A DNA stretch of 64,000 nt from Linanthus parryae (GCA_023055425.1 JALGPY010000001.1:32291001-32355000); one strand, 5' to 3'. Counted from the stretch's first letter, positions 1 through 10,489 are shown. The notes: generated by a model from the letters alone, not told the origin. Program-made: numbers and translations.

Positions 1-300
1 GAAAAATACTTGAATTTTTGACCGGAAAAGTTTAATACTCGTATTTAACGTCTTAACATATAATATTTTCGAACAAAACTTCTTCCATACAAAATCGTAG
101 GGAATAAATTGTCATCCAAAATATTATAAGTTATAGTAATTAGTTATTATTAAATATTTTCTTACTATTTCTTTATTATAAATATTTTTTTGAAAGAATA
201 ATAGTGTTAAGAATAATATTTTATTTATTATAAATATTTATTAGTATAAAGATTTACAAGTATTTATTGTAAAACTTTAAAAGTATTTATTTGAGTACCC
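1..300. other. AT-rich flank, no gene seen
   Basis: Very AT-rich sequence with short repeats of a TATTTATT-like motif and no credible reading frame. It is the left flank of the LINE. I did not find a convincing target-site duplication matching the sequence after the LINE poly(A) run. Confidence 0.6.
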
Positions 301-371
301 TAGTTGCTCCGAGTTTCTCGGGCGAAACCCTAAGGGACGAATACTGCGGCTGAGATAGTTTCGACGGCGAC

Positions 372-1781
372 ATGGCTACGCGATCTCCGACGGACTACAC
401 TGCCAAGGAAAACCAAGCAATACTCTTCGATGATGACTTTTGTGAACGAGCAGAAAGTAACTTCCGCTTCTGTTTACTCGGCATGTTTGCCTCAGAAACT
501 AGGGTTAATGCGGGGGCAATGCGAGGGATGTTCAGAAGAATATGGACCCATGGCGACAGGATCTCAATACTTGAAGTAGACTTCAACACCTTCCTCTTCT
601 GTTTTCCAGATCAAGAGGCCTTGGATCGAATAGCTGCAGGAGGACCCTGGATCTTTAACAAAAAATTTCTTCTCCTCCAACCTTGGCAGATAGGACAACC
701 TACGAAGGAGGTCGCGTTCAGCAGCTATGAAGTTTGGATTCAGATACTAGGTCTACCAATCCACTATGTTAACGAAGAAGGGGCAAGGAAGATCGGGGCA
801 GGAATAGGCGAACTGGTTGACTCTGACGACAAGATCTACAGTGAGGGAGATGATGGAAACTATGTTCGTGTCAGGGTTAGACTCTCTATCACAGAACCCA
901 TTCCGAGAGGAGTTTATCTCACTATTCGAGGTAAGAAAGTTTGGATTGATTTCCGCTACGAAAGAATCCCCTCAGTCTGCTGCTGGTGCAGATCTATCAC
1001 ACATGATGGTCCTCATTGTGATGATTATACGTCTGCACAAAAGGAGAACCTTGAGCCAGGGTATGGAGACTACCTCCTATACCACCCAGCAGTCAAGAGA
1101 AATATCCCTCCAAAAGCTCAACAACCGAAGACCAATGAGAACGATACCACTGTTATTGGGGCTCTAGCTCTACCGGATGCCGTATCCAGAAACCCCACCA
1201 ATGTCTCGGAAGGAGGAACCAGAGATGAGGCTCTAGCTAATGATGCACTCCCCTTAGCCATGTCCACTGACAAAGAGGAGGAACACAGGGATAAGGGATC
1301 TCACAACGAAATAGCTGACGGTTCTCCTAGTACATGTGCCTCTGACATGTCCAAGAAGAAGGACACAGTGGTAGACACTACTCAGATTATAGTCCCAGAT
1401 GCAATCTCCCAACTAGCTGCTGAGATAGCCGACTCGGTCACGGAGAACTTTAATAGTTCGGTGAGGCAGAAGATTAATTCCCTGAACAAAAATCTTGATG
1501 GTGGAAGGATCGGAAACATGAAGGATCAGGCCCGTAACAAGGCCAAAACCACAGAACAGACTGATGCTGACCAATCAAAACGCAAAGGTTCCACAACATA
1601 TTTCAGCCCCCCTTCAAACAAGACGGCACTGGAGATATTCACAAACAAAAAGGTCAGGCAGCTGACCTTTCCACGAGAAGCAGTTACTCAAAATGAACCG
1701 GTTACCGAGACAGAGGAAGCTCCAAATCTCCTCAATGTTGACAAGGCGGAGGATGCGATGCATCCCCGCTTAGAGCAATGA
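372..1781 (+). CDS. LINE ORF1 protein (DUF4283 plus zinc knuckle)
   Basis: Uninterrupted 469-residue frame. The first 190 or so residues resemble the DUF4283 domain of plant L1 ORF1 proteins (a stretch like LEVDFNTFLFCFPDQEAL, then GGPWIFNKKFLLLQPW). A CX2CX4HX4C zinc knuckle follows at about residues 202-215 (VCCWCRSITHDGPHC). The C-terminal half is low-complexity and polar, rich in Lys, Glu, Ser and Thr, and ends with basic clusters. Family knowledge gives the role: an RNA-binding chaperone that packages LINE RNA with the ORF2 protein. The ATG at 372 follows a GC-rich leader and is the first in frame. The final codons overlap the ORF2 start by 4 nt (ATGA), which implies reinitiation or a similar mechanism for ORF2. 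It is the only unbroken gene of this LINE. Confidence 0.88.
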   Translation: MATRSPTDYTAKENQAILFDDDFCERAESNFRFCLLGMFASETRVNAGAMRGMFRRIWTHGDRISILEVDFNTFLFCFPDQEALDRIAAGGPWIFNKKFLLLQPWQIGQPTKEVAFSSYEVWIQILGLPIHYVNEEGARKIGAGIGELVDSDDKIYSEGDDGNYVRVRVRLSITEPIPRGVYLTIRGKKVWIDFRYERIPSVCCWCRSITHDGPHCDDYTSAQKENLEPGYGDYLLYHPAVKRNIPPKAQQPKTNENDTTVIGALALPDAVSRNPTNVSEGGTRDEALANDALPLAMSTDKEEEHRDKGSHNEIADGSPSTCASDMSKKKDTVVDTTQIIVPDAISQLAAEIADSVTENFNSSVRQKINSLNKNLDGGRIGNMKDQARNKAKTTEQTDADQSKRKGSTTYFSPPSNKTALEIFTNKKVRQLTFPREAVTQNEPVTETEEAPNLLNVDKAEDAMHPRLEQ

Positions 1782-2398
1782 TTCTCCTCAGCTGGAATGT
1801 ACGGGGGTTGGGGAACCCCTGTACATTCCAAACTCTTCACGGCGAAGTGGGGAGTCAAGTCCCCGACATCGTCTTCCTAATGGAGACGAGACTTAGTGTT
1901 AAACAGATGGAACAACTTCAAGATCGGCTCAACTACCGCAATGGACTCCACGTCAGTAGTGTGGGGCAAAGTGGTGGTTTGTCGCTTATGTGGTCCCATC
2001 AAATTAAATTCAATTTATTTCGTTACTCTAAAAACCACATCTCGGGATGGGTTTGTAACAATAGTGGCTGTAAAGAGTGGTTCTTAACAGCTTTCTACGA
2101 CGATCCTGATGCAAGTCAAAGGCACCATTCATGGGAGCTTTTACGAAGACTCAAACTAGTGCCACAGTTTCCGTGGTGTGTTTTGGGGGATTTTAACTCG
2201 TTTTGTTCTAGTTCGGAAAAAGAAGGAGGGCGGCCAGTGCGGTTCAGCCAAATTGAACCATTCATCCAGGCAGTCGATTGGTGTGACCTGCGTGACATGG
2301 GTTATATTGGGGTGCCGTTTACTTGGACGAACCGACATTCGGATGGTTCCCTCATCAGGGAGCGTCTGGACCGAGTACTTGCTAACCCAGAATGGTAA
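1778..2398 (+). pseudogene. LINE ORF2, endonuclease part, ended by a nonsense codon
   Basis: N-terminal apurinic/apyrimidinic-type endonuclease of ORF2, which nicks the target for target-primed reverse transcription. Visible family motifs are SWNVRGLG near the start (metal-binding Asn), METRL (catalytic Glu) and CVLGDFN (Asp and Asn). The frame stops at TAA 2396-2398 right after NPEW. The same frame then continues without interruption and includes the SDH motif (catalytic His, about 2442-2450) expected at the end of this domain. So the stop is a point nonsense mutation and not a domain end. The start overlaps the ORF1 stop. Confidence 0.88.
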
Positions 2399-4114
2399 CA
2401 GAAGTTCATCAGCAGGCCTGTTTTTCACAAACGTCTTCCCAATTCTGATCATGTAGCTTTATTATTCAAATTCTCTTCGGGAGGTCCTAACAAGAGGGCC
2501 ACCAAGAGATTTCATTTTGAGTCATTCTGGGCCAGAAATAGTAGCTGCAAACCCAGAGTAGTGGATTCCTGGTCGTCAGCTAGTCCAGTCAGCAAAAAAC
2601 TTACTGCAGTTGCTAACAATCTCAAGAGGTGGCATTGTACCGAGTTTGGAAGTATAAAGAAAAAGATTCAAGACTGCAAAGCTCAGCTGCAAAGTCTCTG
2701 GAATCTACCGCAGACCAGTGAAGTTGTAATGCAACAAAAAACAATTGAAACTGAGCTTAATAAACTCTATGACATCGAAGAACAGAGATGGAGACAACGT
2801 AGCCGCGCACTGTGGCTACAACACGGTGACCGTAACACCGGATACTTCCACCGTAAGGCTACAGGAAGGAAGCAGCGGAACTATATCAGTGGCCTCAAGA
2901 GCGGCTCAAGCTGGGTTGAAACCGATGAGGATATTGGCACAGTTCTTGAAGATCACTTCAAGTCAGTTTACAAAACGCAAGATCCTTCGTCCACACAGAT
3001 TGAAATGGTTACTCAATATGTACCCAGATTAATTGCCGAAGAAGACATGATTGCTCTGGATAGTCCTTTTACAGCAGAAGAACTTACAACAGCCCTCCGG
3101 AGTATGCACCCCTTAAAGGCTCTAGGTACGGATGGTTTTCCGGCCCTTTTTTATCAAACCTATTGGGATATTGTTGGTCCGGATATTCTTAAACTTTGTC
3201 TTGCAGTTCTTAATAACGGGGAAAACCTGGGTAAGCTTAACGATACAATTGTTACGCTCATCCCGAAGGTCAAACAACCCGAGAACCCGGCGGACTTTCG
3301 ACCAATAAGTCTCTGCTCGGTGGTTTATAAAATGATTGCTAAAGCAGTGGCAAATAGAATCAAACCCCATCTTAATACGATTATTGGGGAGACACAAAGT
3401 GCCTTTGTCCCTGGGAGACAAATCACGGACAACATTCTAGCAGCTTTCGAAATCATGCATACTATGAAAACTCGAGTCAAAGGAAGGCGGGGTTATGTAG
3501 CCCTCAAAGTGGATATGATGAAGGCTTACGATCGCGTTGAGTGGCCCTTCCTCACAGCTATGATGAGTAAGCTAGGCTTTGGTCCTAGTTTTACTTCGAT
3601 TGTTTTGCGTTGTGTCAATTCGGTTAACTATTCTTTCAATATTAATGAGAGAGTCATGGGAAGAGTCATACCTGAACGGGGCATTCGCCAAGGATGCCCG
3701 TTATCGCCATATTTGTTCTTAATCTGTAGCGAAGGACTATCCCGAATGCTTACTCACGCGGTCCACAACCGTCACTTAGAAGGTGTGCGTGCCTCCCAAA
3801 GCGGACCTATAATCTCGCACCTGTTCATTGCAGACGATAGCATCTTCTTCACGCGAGCCAGAGAGGAGGATATTACACAACTTTTACAGATTATTACAAG
3901 ATATGAAGAGGCCTCGGGCCAAAACTTTAACCTAGCTAAATCTGCAGCTCTCTACTCGGCCAATGTACATGATGAGGTCAAGGCTTCGATAAGCTCCTTA
4001 TGCGGAGTCTCGACAGTGGACAAACATGAGAAATACCTCGGGCTGCCTACGACGATAGGCAGAGACAAGAAAACTACGTTTAGTCACGTGATTGACAAAT
4101 CAGAGGCCGAGTGA
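2399..4114 (+). pseudogene. LINE ORF2, reverse transcriptase part
   Basis: Same frame as the endonuclease, open from 2399 to a stop at 4112-4114. The reverse transcriptase blocks come in the usual order: LKALGTDGFPALFYQ, a PADFRPISLCSVVYKMIAK block, SAFVPGRQITDNILAAFE, KVDMMKAYDRVEW (first catalytic Asp), GIRQGCPLSPYLF, and FIADDS, which carries the paired Asp. A one-base loss near the AAA at 4097-4099 moves the rest of the protein to another frame and causes the stop. It belongs to the plant L1 clade and shares the nonsense and frameshift damage of the other ORF2 parts, so function is lost. Confidence 0.9.
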
Positions 4115-5856
4115 AAGGGTGGAAGGAGAAGTACCTTTCAGCTGCCGGGAAAGAAGTCCTCCTTAAAGTCGTGGTTCAAGCAGCCCCCAATTACGCCATG
4201 TCGTGCTTCCTTTTACCGGTTGGTACCTGTGAACAAATTGAACAACTCATGAGACAATTTTGGTGGGGCAGCGGAGATCACAGTGGTATAAAATGGATAG
4301 CCTGGGACGACATGAAGAAACCCAAAAACAACGGTGGATTAGGCTTCCGAGACATACAGAACTTCAATAAGGCAATTTTAGCTAAGCAATGTTGGAGATT
4401 ATTGCTGTTTCCGGACAGTTTGGTTTCCAGAATTTACAAAGCAAAATACTACCTGAACAAGGACTTGGTCAATTCAGAATTGGGATCACTGGCTTCATAT
4501 GCCTGGAGAAGCCTGCAAGAAGGCCTAAAGATCTTGAAGCTAGGCTTGAGAAGAAGTATTGGAGATGGAAGTACAATTAATGTCTATGAAGACCCATGGC
4601 TGCATCGACCTCCAAGGTTCAGAGTAGTGTCTCCCAAACCTGCTGGTGCAGAAGAACTTGTCATTAGCTATATAGATGAACATACCAGAAAGTGGAAGGA
4701 AGAAAAACTAAAACAAAACTTATCTCCGGTGGATGTAGAGGAAGTACTCAGAACTCCAATTCCCCCCTCTGGTCAAGACAAATGGATCTGGCATTTTGAA
4801 GATACCGGCTGTTACTCAGTTCGAACAGGATATGCTCAGGCATCAACTCTTGTTACTCAAATTGGCTCCTCAGGGACAACCGAGACTCTCCAAAATAGCT
4901 GGCTTCAAAGCCTCTGGAAATTAAAAGTCCAGAGGAAAATATTATTCTTTGTTTGGAAGGCTCATCACCAAGCGATTCCCACCAGATTAAATCTGTTCCG
5001 AAGAGGGATTTCCCCAAATTCGGAGTGCCCCTTCTACGGCGAGATCGAAACCACCGAGCATTTACTTGCCACATGCCAAGTTGCAGCAAGGTTCTGGAAT
5101 AAGCTCTTGGTAGATCGAGCTTACATGGAGTTTCATCATACCCCGAAAGACCCAAATTGGATAGCTAATCTTCTCCCCAAACTCGAGGTTGGAGATAGAG
5201 AGAAGATGGCGGTGGGACTCTGGGTCTTATGGCTCAACAGAAATGCAAAAATTTTCAAAGGCTCAATAAGGAACAATGAACAGCTAATAATTCAGGTGAT
5301 GTTACTCCTTCAAGATCACCAAAATACCAAAATTGATTGCCCCTCAGAACATAGCCAAACCACGGGTGTAGACCACCAATCAGAGACTGGAAGATCTACA
5401 TGTATCCGCTTCGACGACGCCTGGTCGTACTTGCAAAGAGTAGCCGGCGCCGGAGTAGCTATCTTCGATCATCATGGGGGCCTAATTTGTGCAAAAGCGG
5501 CAAAATTGACATGGAGTAATCGAGCAAAAGAATCAGAAGCCCTGGATTTGGAATTAGCAGTAGATCTAGCAGAGGAAAGAGGACTAACAGATGTAATTGT
5601 TGAAGGAGATGCTCAAGTACTATTAGATCAGATCGCCGGAAAGTGGGATGCAGAAGTGGAAGATCGAACTTACACCAGAATTGTGTGCGACAGAATCAAA
5701 GAGAAGGCGTTGGGGTTCAGATCGATTAGATGGAAATGGATCCCAAGATAAATGAACGGTCAAGCTCATGCCCTCTCGAAGATGGCGATAAACTTTAATG
5801 ATGCAGCAGAACAGAGGCTATGGACTCATCAGTTCCCAACTCAATTATTTATGTAA
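4102..5856 (+). pseudogene. LINE ORF2, zf-RVT and RNase H part (shifted frame)
   Basis: This frame continues ORF2 after the frameshift, starting near IRGRVKGWKEK. About 250 residues in is the zinc-binding RT-associated domain (zf-RVT). Its usual CPxCG motif reads CPFYG, so the second metal ligand is Tyr, and the downstream HLLATC is intact. At the C-terminus is an RVT_3-type RNase H: the DDAW stretch, GAGVAIFDHHG, the SEALDLELAV helix and VEGDAQ. A TAA at 5749-5751 interrupts just after KWIPR. The same frame then runs to a natural-looking stop at 5854-5856 with a typical LINE tail (GQAHALSKMA). RNase H at the end of ORF2 is a known plant L1 feature. Confidence 0.87.
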
Positions 5857-5928
5857 CTGAGTCAAAACTCTTCTGTCGGTCCGTTTGGCCTTGTGCCTTT
5901 TAATAGAATTGATTTTCAAAAAAAAAAA
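5857..5928 (+). other. LINE 3' UTR and poly(A) tail
   Basis: A short 3' UTR of about 60 bases ends in an 11-base A run (5918-5928), the expected 3' end of a LINE integrated by target-primed reverse transcription. Confidence 0.8.
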
Positions 5929-6190
5929 GATCAATAGTTTTTTTTATAGAAGTTTTGATCATAATAGTTTGATATTATTTTACATAAGTAATGTGTTAGT
6001 CATGAGTAAATCGTGTATTTATCAAAAAAATATAGAGTAAATATTCGCCGGCGAAAACTTTATTTTCTTCAATTGCTAACTTTTTATCAATCGTATATGA
6101 TAAAGGACAAAATAAACTAAAGATTCGTTATATTATTTCGATGAAATCGCAGGATTTTTTTAAGATTTCACCTATTATTTATTAAATATA
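5929..6190. other. AT-rich flank between LINE and copia A
   Basis: Short AT-rich stretch with no reading frame or RNA gene that I can support. It ends in the TGTAT copy at 6191-6195 that flanks copia A, so it represents the pre-insertion locus, which resumes after 55099. Confidence 0.6.
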
Positions 6191-6195
6191 TGTAT
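6191..6195. repeat. Target-site duplication of copia A, left copy
   Basis: TGTAT directly before the 5' LTR. The identical TGTAT is at 55095-55099 directly after the 3' LTR. Confidence 0.8.
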
Positions 6196-6316
6196 TGTTA
6201 TGAAATATATATTTGATATGGTGAATATTCACAGAATATTGTACTGCCATGTATAGATGATACAGATTGACCCCCACACCCTATATAAATGGTGGTTTGG
6301 TGGAGAATAATATATA
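6196..6316 (+). repeat. Copia A 5' LTR, left piece
   Basis: First 121 bases of the 174-bp LTR, starting TGTTATG. It contains a TATA box (TATATAA, 6282-6288) that should start the element's transcript. It is interrupted after TA at 6315-6316 by the mariner-like element. Confidence 0.85.
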
Positions 6317-6344
6317 CTCCTTCCGTCCCGACAGGTTGTTCAAA
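6317..6344 (+). repeat. Terminal inverted repeat, left end of mariner element
   Basis: Starts CTCCTTCCGTCCC and pairs with the complement of 10407-10434 at about 22 of 28 positions. Confidence 0.85.
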
Positions 6345-6760
6345 ATTTCCTTTTTGGGACGTCCCACGCGATTGTTCAATGTTTCCTAAAATGGAAAGTT
6401 TGCTACGTATAATCGACCATTTTAACCCTACTAGAAAAAACTCATCTAAATCTGATTTGGGTCAAATTTACAATCACATTCAGATTTGGGCCTAACTAAA
6501 TTAGATTGGCAACTAACCTAATTTAATCAGGCCCAAATGAAGTTACTAACCCAAATCCCCCCAAATCCCCCCAAATACCACTAACCCTAAAACATCTCTC
6601 ATTCTCTCTCTATCTCTCTCTCTCTCATCCGTCTGATGTTCTTCCTCAATTTTTTTCTCTCTCTCTCTCTCTCTCTCTACCTCTCTGGTTCTAGGGTTTC
6701 ATCCCCATTCTCTTCTTCCCAAAATCTATTTTCTCCTTCTACCAATATGAGACTGGGGGT

Positions 6761-7126
6761 TTGATCTCTACTGTGAGTGTTCTAGATTTGGCCATGTCCG
6801 ATTGGTTCGAAGGCCCCTGGGTTCCCGATACCGTCGATTCATACGGTTGGAGAGAATCGGAGTATGGAATCGCCATGGATTCCGGTGGGACGTTCGTGGC
6901 TGAAACCCCTGATTCAGACGAGACCCAGCCACCATACGGTTGGGGTATCCACGACGATGATATGCGTGTTCGTGATTCGTTGGTTCCTGAAGAGACTCAC
7001 GACGATTCAGTGGTGGGTAACGGTGTGCATGTGCCAGATCTCTCCGACTCCGATGAGACCCAGCCACCCGATGACGATGGCAAACCTGAGGAGTCCGGTG
7101 GAATTTTCGATTCCTCATATGACTAA
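6761..7126 (+). CDS. Acidic reading frame of unknown function inside the mariner element
   Basis: A 121-residue frame on the strand opposite the transposase. ATG 6794 is the better start: it is preceded by GCC and gives a 110-residue protein. It follows a pyrimidine-rich CT-repeat stretch (about 6590-6750) with a TCTAGGGTTT motif, which looks like a plant mRNA leader. The product is strongly acidic, with Trp/Tyr-Gly-Trp patches and an internal repeat (the motif DSDETQPP occurs twice). I do not recognise a family. It could be a captured host gene 5' end, an accessory protein of the transposon, or a chance frame. No splice sites are obvious. It ends before the 64-bp tandem repeats. Confidence 0.4.
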   Translation: MISTVSVLDLAMSDWFEGPWVPDTVDSYGWRESEYGIAMDSGGTFVAETPDSDETQPPYGWGIHDDDMRVRDSLVPEETHDDSVVGNGVHVPDLSDSDETQPPDDDGKPEESGGIFDSSYD

Positions 7127-7186
7127 AGGGACTCTGATGAGGCCAAGTTTGAAAGGTGGATGCTACTTGGTTTGAAAGGAGGTTAT

Positions 7187-7430
7187 ATATCTAAACCCTA
7201 GCTCTTCTATTTCCGATATGTGATATTATGATCTTTGTGGATCATGTGATGCTGTGATACTCTGATCTCTGTGAATCATGTCTTACTATGATAATCCTTT
7301 GTGAATCATGTTCTGCTGTGATACTCTGATCTCTGTGAGTCATGTCTTATTGTGATAATCCTTTGTGAATCATGTGATGCTGTGATACTCTAATCTTTGT
7401 GAATCATGTGATGTCGTGATATTGATGATA
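7187..7430. repeat. 64-bp tandem repeat inside the mariner element
   Basis: Roughly three to four units of about 64 bp built on GCTGTGATACTCTGATCT and TTTGTGAATCATGT blocks. Unit anchors fall near 7251, 7315 and 7379. Confidence 0.8.
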
Positions 7431-7646
7431 TTGATGATGTGATATTGATGATATTGATGAACAATAATGTAGCAATTGAGAACTTGGATCTACTATACTC
7501 TTGCTACAATGTGCTTGTGTTTGTGTGTTTAGAAGTTGTGTGAATCCAGTTCTGTGATGATCATTCTAACTGATCTGAGAACAATAATGTAGCAAGCATT
7601 ATTCATATGTTAATCACACTGCTTCTATTAATCACTTGAAAGCATT

Positions 7647-7860
7647 ACATGTCTGTGATGATCATTTTAACTGATTTGAGACATCAAAATATTACTAAAC
7701 ATGTCTGTGATGATCATTCTAACTGATCTGAGACATCAAAAGATGACATTACATGTCTGTGATGATCATTCTAACTGATTTGAGACATCAAAAGATCACA
7801 TTACATGTCTGTGATGATCATTCTAAGTGATCTGAGACATCAAAAGAAAACATTACATGT
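7647..7860. repeat. 52-bp tandem repeat next to the transposase stop
   Basis: Four units of 52 bp (starting 7647, 7699, 7751 and 7803), each with ACATGTCTGTGATGATCATT and GAGACATCAAAAGA. The last copy runs into the transposase stop region at 7865. Each unit contains the palindromic TGATGATCA-like core. Confidence 0.85.
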
Positions 7861-7864
7861 GTGT

Positions 7865-10038
7865 CTAAATACCATAACCCAAATCTTGCAGAAGGATTGG
7901 ATTGTCTATTTGTTGATTCTTCTCCAACAAATACTCAATACAATCCTTGACAAGTTCCTTGTCCACTTCCAAATCTCTAGGCAACATGCCTATTGCTCTT
8001 AGGTGTTGCTTACCCATGTGTGGTTGTTGATATTTGTTGTGTACCTTGACCTCTATCATTTCAACCATGCATTGTTGTTGACTAAGAAACACATCATCAA
8101 CTGTTTCTGGTGTGAGTGCTTCGTATGCCATCTGCACTGCCTCAATCAACTCCTCAACACTCTCTGTCTGCATCTCTTGTTGCAGACTCTGAATTGATCT
8201 AAAAAATCCTAAGTCATTGATGTTTAGGTCTGGACTTCTTGGGGGTTGATTTATCATAGTGATGTTGAATCCATCACTTGTTGCTGCTTGTCTGAATTCA
8301 GGGTCATCATCTGATACATGGCAAGATGCATTATCTTGTTGTATCTTGATGTTTTTTGATAGACAGTCAGGCCAATTCCTCTTGATTGATGGTATTATTT
8401 GACCAATGATCATGTCTCTGGTAACTGTTTTGTTAATTGATTGAACTGGCCTCAACTCAAGTGTTCCCCTTGGTCTGTATACAGAATTCCTTTGAGCTTC
8501 ATATTCTTCAACAAATGGCCAGATACCAAGTCTGCCATCCCATAGTATTTCACCATTTTCTCCAAAAATGGGTCTGCTAATTGCACACATGAACATCAAA
8601 TTTGGTATAAATGCCTTTGAATTTGCAGTTCTATGTGGTGTGACCTCCTGTGGTAGCAGTATGGACCTCTCTATTAGTTGCTTCAGGTAGAACCATTTTT
8701 CATCAATGTGTACGATGTGGTCCATTGGCTTGAACTTTATGGCACCTGTGATATCCATGTAAAGTGCTTCGATGCAATATTTCAATCTCTTCAACATGTG
8801 ATGATGGTTCAGAAGAGGTTTAACTGCACTAGTACATGATCTTAAATCTCCTTTCCCCTTCCACCTTCCTACTGTGGATTTGGAAGCTGCTATATTTGCT
8901 GCACATTACAAGCATGATTCAATACCACTTTTTGATGATATAAAGCACATCACTTCATGATCCAATTATGTGAACTTTGTTTATTGTATATTCATGCTCA
9001 ATTTTTTAGTGTTACTATCTGTGATGCTCCTATAATTGACTTAAACTACAATGTGATGTGTATAACAAACTGAGACAGTCAATCAATGTTAGTTTAATGT
9101 TTCAATTTGTGGTTGAAGTGTGCTAATTGTAATGCTAGTACTTTGACATGATCTACATTATCAAGTTTTGCATAAATTTGACATGTTAGTGACTGCAAAA
9201 TCTGAGAGAAACCTTTACTAGCAAGAGCCTAGTAGATGGTTCACAACACTTAGAGACATGTTTCACAGTCACATTACAATCATGATTCAATACTACTCTG
9301 TGATGATATAAAGCACATCACTTCATGATCCAATTGTGTGAACTTTGTTTATTGTATATTCATGCTCAATTTGTTAGTGTTACTATCTGTGATGCTCCTA
9401 CAATTGACTTAAACTACAATGTGATGTGTATAAGAAACGGAGACAGTCAATACATGTAGTTTAATGTTTCAATTTGTGGTTGAAGTGTGCTAATTGTAAT
9501 GCTAGTACTTTAACATGATCTACGTATCAAGTTTTGCATAAATTTGACATGTTAGTGACTGCAAAATCTGAGAGAAACCTTTACCTGAAAGAGCTCTGAT
9601 TGTCTTTCTCTTCTTGAGCAAAATGTTGCCTATTTCTTGGCTGGGCATTGTCATTGGAGGAATGAGATTCCCAGCATATTTGGGTTTCACTTTTAGTGGT
9701 TTGTCATTTTTGTCAAGCTCCTTAATTTGAGTCCAAATTTTGTAAATGGACTTCAAACTAACTCCCCATTTGGATGCTGCAAATTGAACACTACCCTTAC
9801 CTGCAACCATGTGAGTATTAGATCTTGTAAAATTTTTCTGCTTTTGTTGAAGTAGGTAGTCTTTGATACCCTCATCCTCTTCCCACTTTAATATTTTTGA
9901 CACCATTGTTGATGTTCTGGTTCTTGCTAGAATAACAGGTGAAATGTTAGAGACAAAAGTGGATAAGGAATTGGGAGTTAATGGTCTTGATGATGTGGAA
10001 GAATTTGCAGCACAATGGTGAGGTAGCAGAAGCTTCAA
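7865..10038 (-). CDS. Mariner-like transposase, two exons
   Basis: Proposed exons are 10038-9585 and 8898-7865 (minus), 495 residues. The intron has GT (donor GTAAAG) and AG (acceptor TGTGCAG). Joining keeps the frame and completes the second N-terminal helix-turn-helix (RALS joined to ANIAASKSTVGRW). The first helix-turn-helix is near VQFAASKWGVSLKSIYKIW. The catalytic domain has the plant mariner DDD residues: the Asp of HIDEKWF, the Asp of IQQDNASCH, and the Asp of PRSPDLNINDLGFF. No stop or frameshift is visible, so this copy could be active. The protein binds the terminal repeats and cuts and pastes at TA. The first ATG gives the longest form; an internal Met (MVSKILKW) is an alternative start about 44 residues in. 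Confidence 0.87.
8899..9584 (-). other. Transposase intron with internal 367-bp tandem duplication
   Basis: The 686-bp intron contains two copies of a block of about 310-320 bp offset by 367-368 bp (for example GATATAAAGCACATCACTTC at 8937 and 9305, and GCTAGTACTT at 9134 and 9501). The duplicate includes a second copy of the GTAAAGGTTTCTCTCAG donor-side sequence. Confidence 0.85.
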
Positions 10039-10406
10039 TGCTCCTGCAGAAATAGTTAAGTCCTGCTACCAGAAACAGCGCAGAAAGGGTGGAGCTTTAA
10101 TGCTCTGTTTCCTTCTTCAACATTCTCTCCCTTTTTCTCTCTCAACTGGGTTTGTAATATTTTTTGATTTTGGATCTGTTATATTAAGCCCCTGGATGAT
10201 GTAATGAAAAAATGCTAGTAAATGTGTGGGATTAGACTGATGTGAATTGGAGGAAAGTTTGTATTTTTTGATGTTTCAATTTAGTGGGAAGAATTAGCAG
10301 ATTTGCTAATTCATGTGCTGAATAGGATCCCACTATGTAATTCATTGAAACTGACAGGGGCAGAAATGACTTTTAACCTGTTTTTAATAAAGCAAATTTC
10401 AATTTT

Positions 10407-10434
10407 TTTGAACTACCTCATGGGACGGAGAGAG
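10407..10434 (-). repeat. Terminal inverted repeat, right end of mariner element
   Basis: Ends GGGACGGAGAGAG before the TA duplicate at 10435-10436. It is complementary to the left end. Confidence 0.85.
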
Positions 10435-10489
10435 TACTTGATATTCCTCCCTACTATATTCTCTCTTCTCTACTCTTGAGTTCACAACA
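10435..10489 (+). repeat. Copia A 5' LTR, right piece
   Basis: Remainder of the 174-bp LTR after the mariner element, ending TTCACAACA. It aligns with 55041-55094 of the 3' LTR. Confidence 0.85.

Larger units (their letters stand above)
301..5928 (+). mobile_element. L1-type LINE (non-LTR retrotransposon), decayed
   Basis: The element shows a 5' leader, ORF1, ORF2 (endonuclease, reverse transcriptase, zf-RVT, RNase H), a short 3' UTR and an 11-base A run at 5918-5928. ORF1 and ORF2 overlap as ATGA at 1778-1781, a common plant L1 arrangement. ORF2 has a stop at 2396-2398, a one-base frameshift near 4097-4110 and a late stop at 5749-5751, so this copy is not autonomous. The 5' limit is approximate: it is set where the AT-rich flank gives way to GC-richer leader sequence. 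Confidence 0.9.
6317..10434 (-). mobile_element. Mariner-like (Tc1/mariner) DNA transposon, Stowaway-type ends
   Basis: The 4,118-bp element lies between TA duplicates (6315-6316 and 10435-10436). Its ends are imperfect inverted repeats of about 28 bp: CTCCTTCCGTCCC at the left and the complement of CTCTCTCCGTCCC at the right. These match the Stowaway/plant mariner consensus. It encodes a two-exon transposase on the minus strand. Removing the element and one TA restores a 174-bp LTR of the same length as the other LTR of copia A, which confirms the borders. Other contents are an acidic plus-strand reading frame, two tandem-repeat arrays and an intron with an internal duplication. Confidence 0.93.

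Noticed and set aside
301..5945. A clear target-site duplication for the LINE
   Set aside because: I compared the sequence after the poly(A) run with the 5' flank and found only short AT-rich matches that could be chance.
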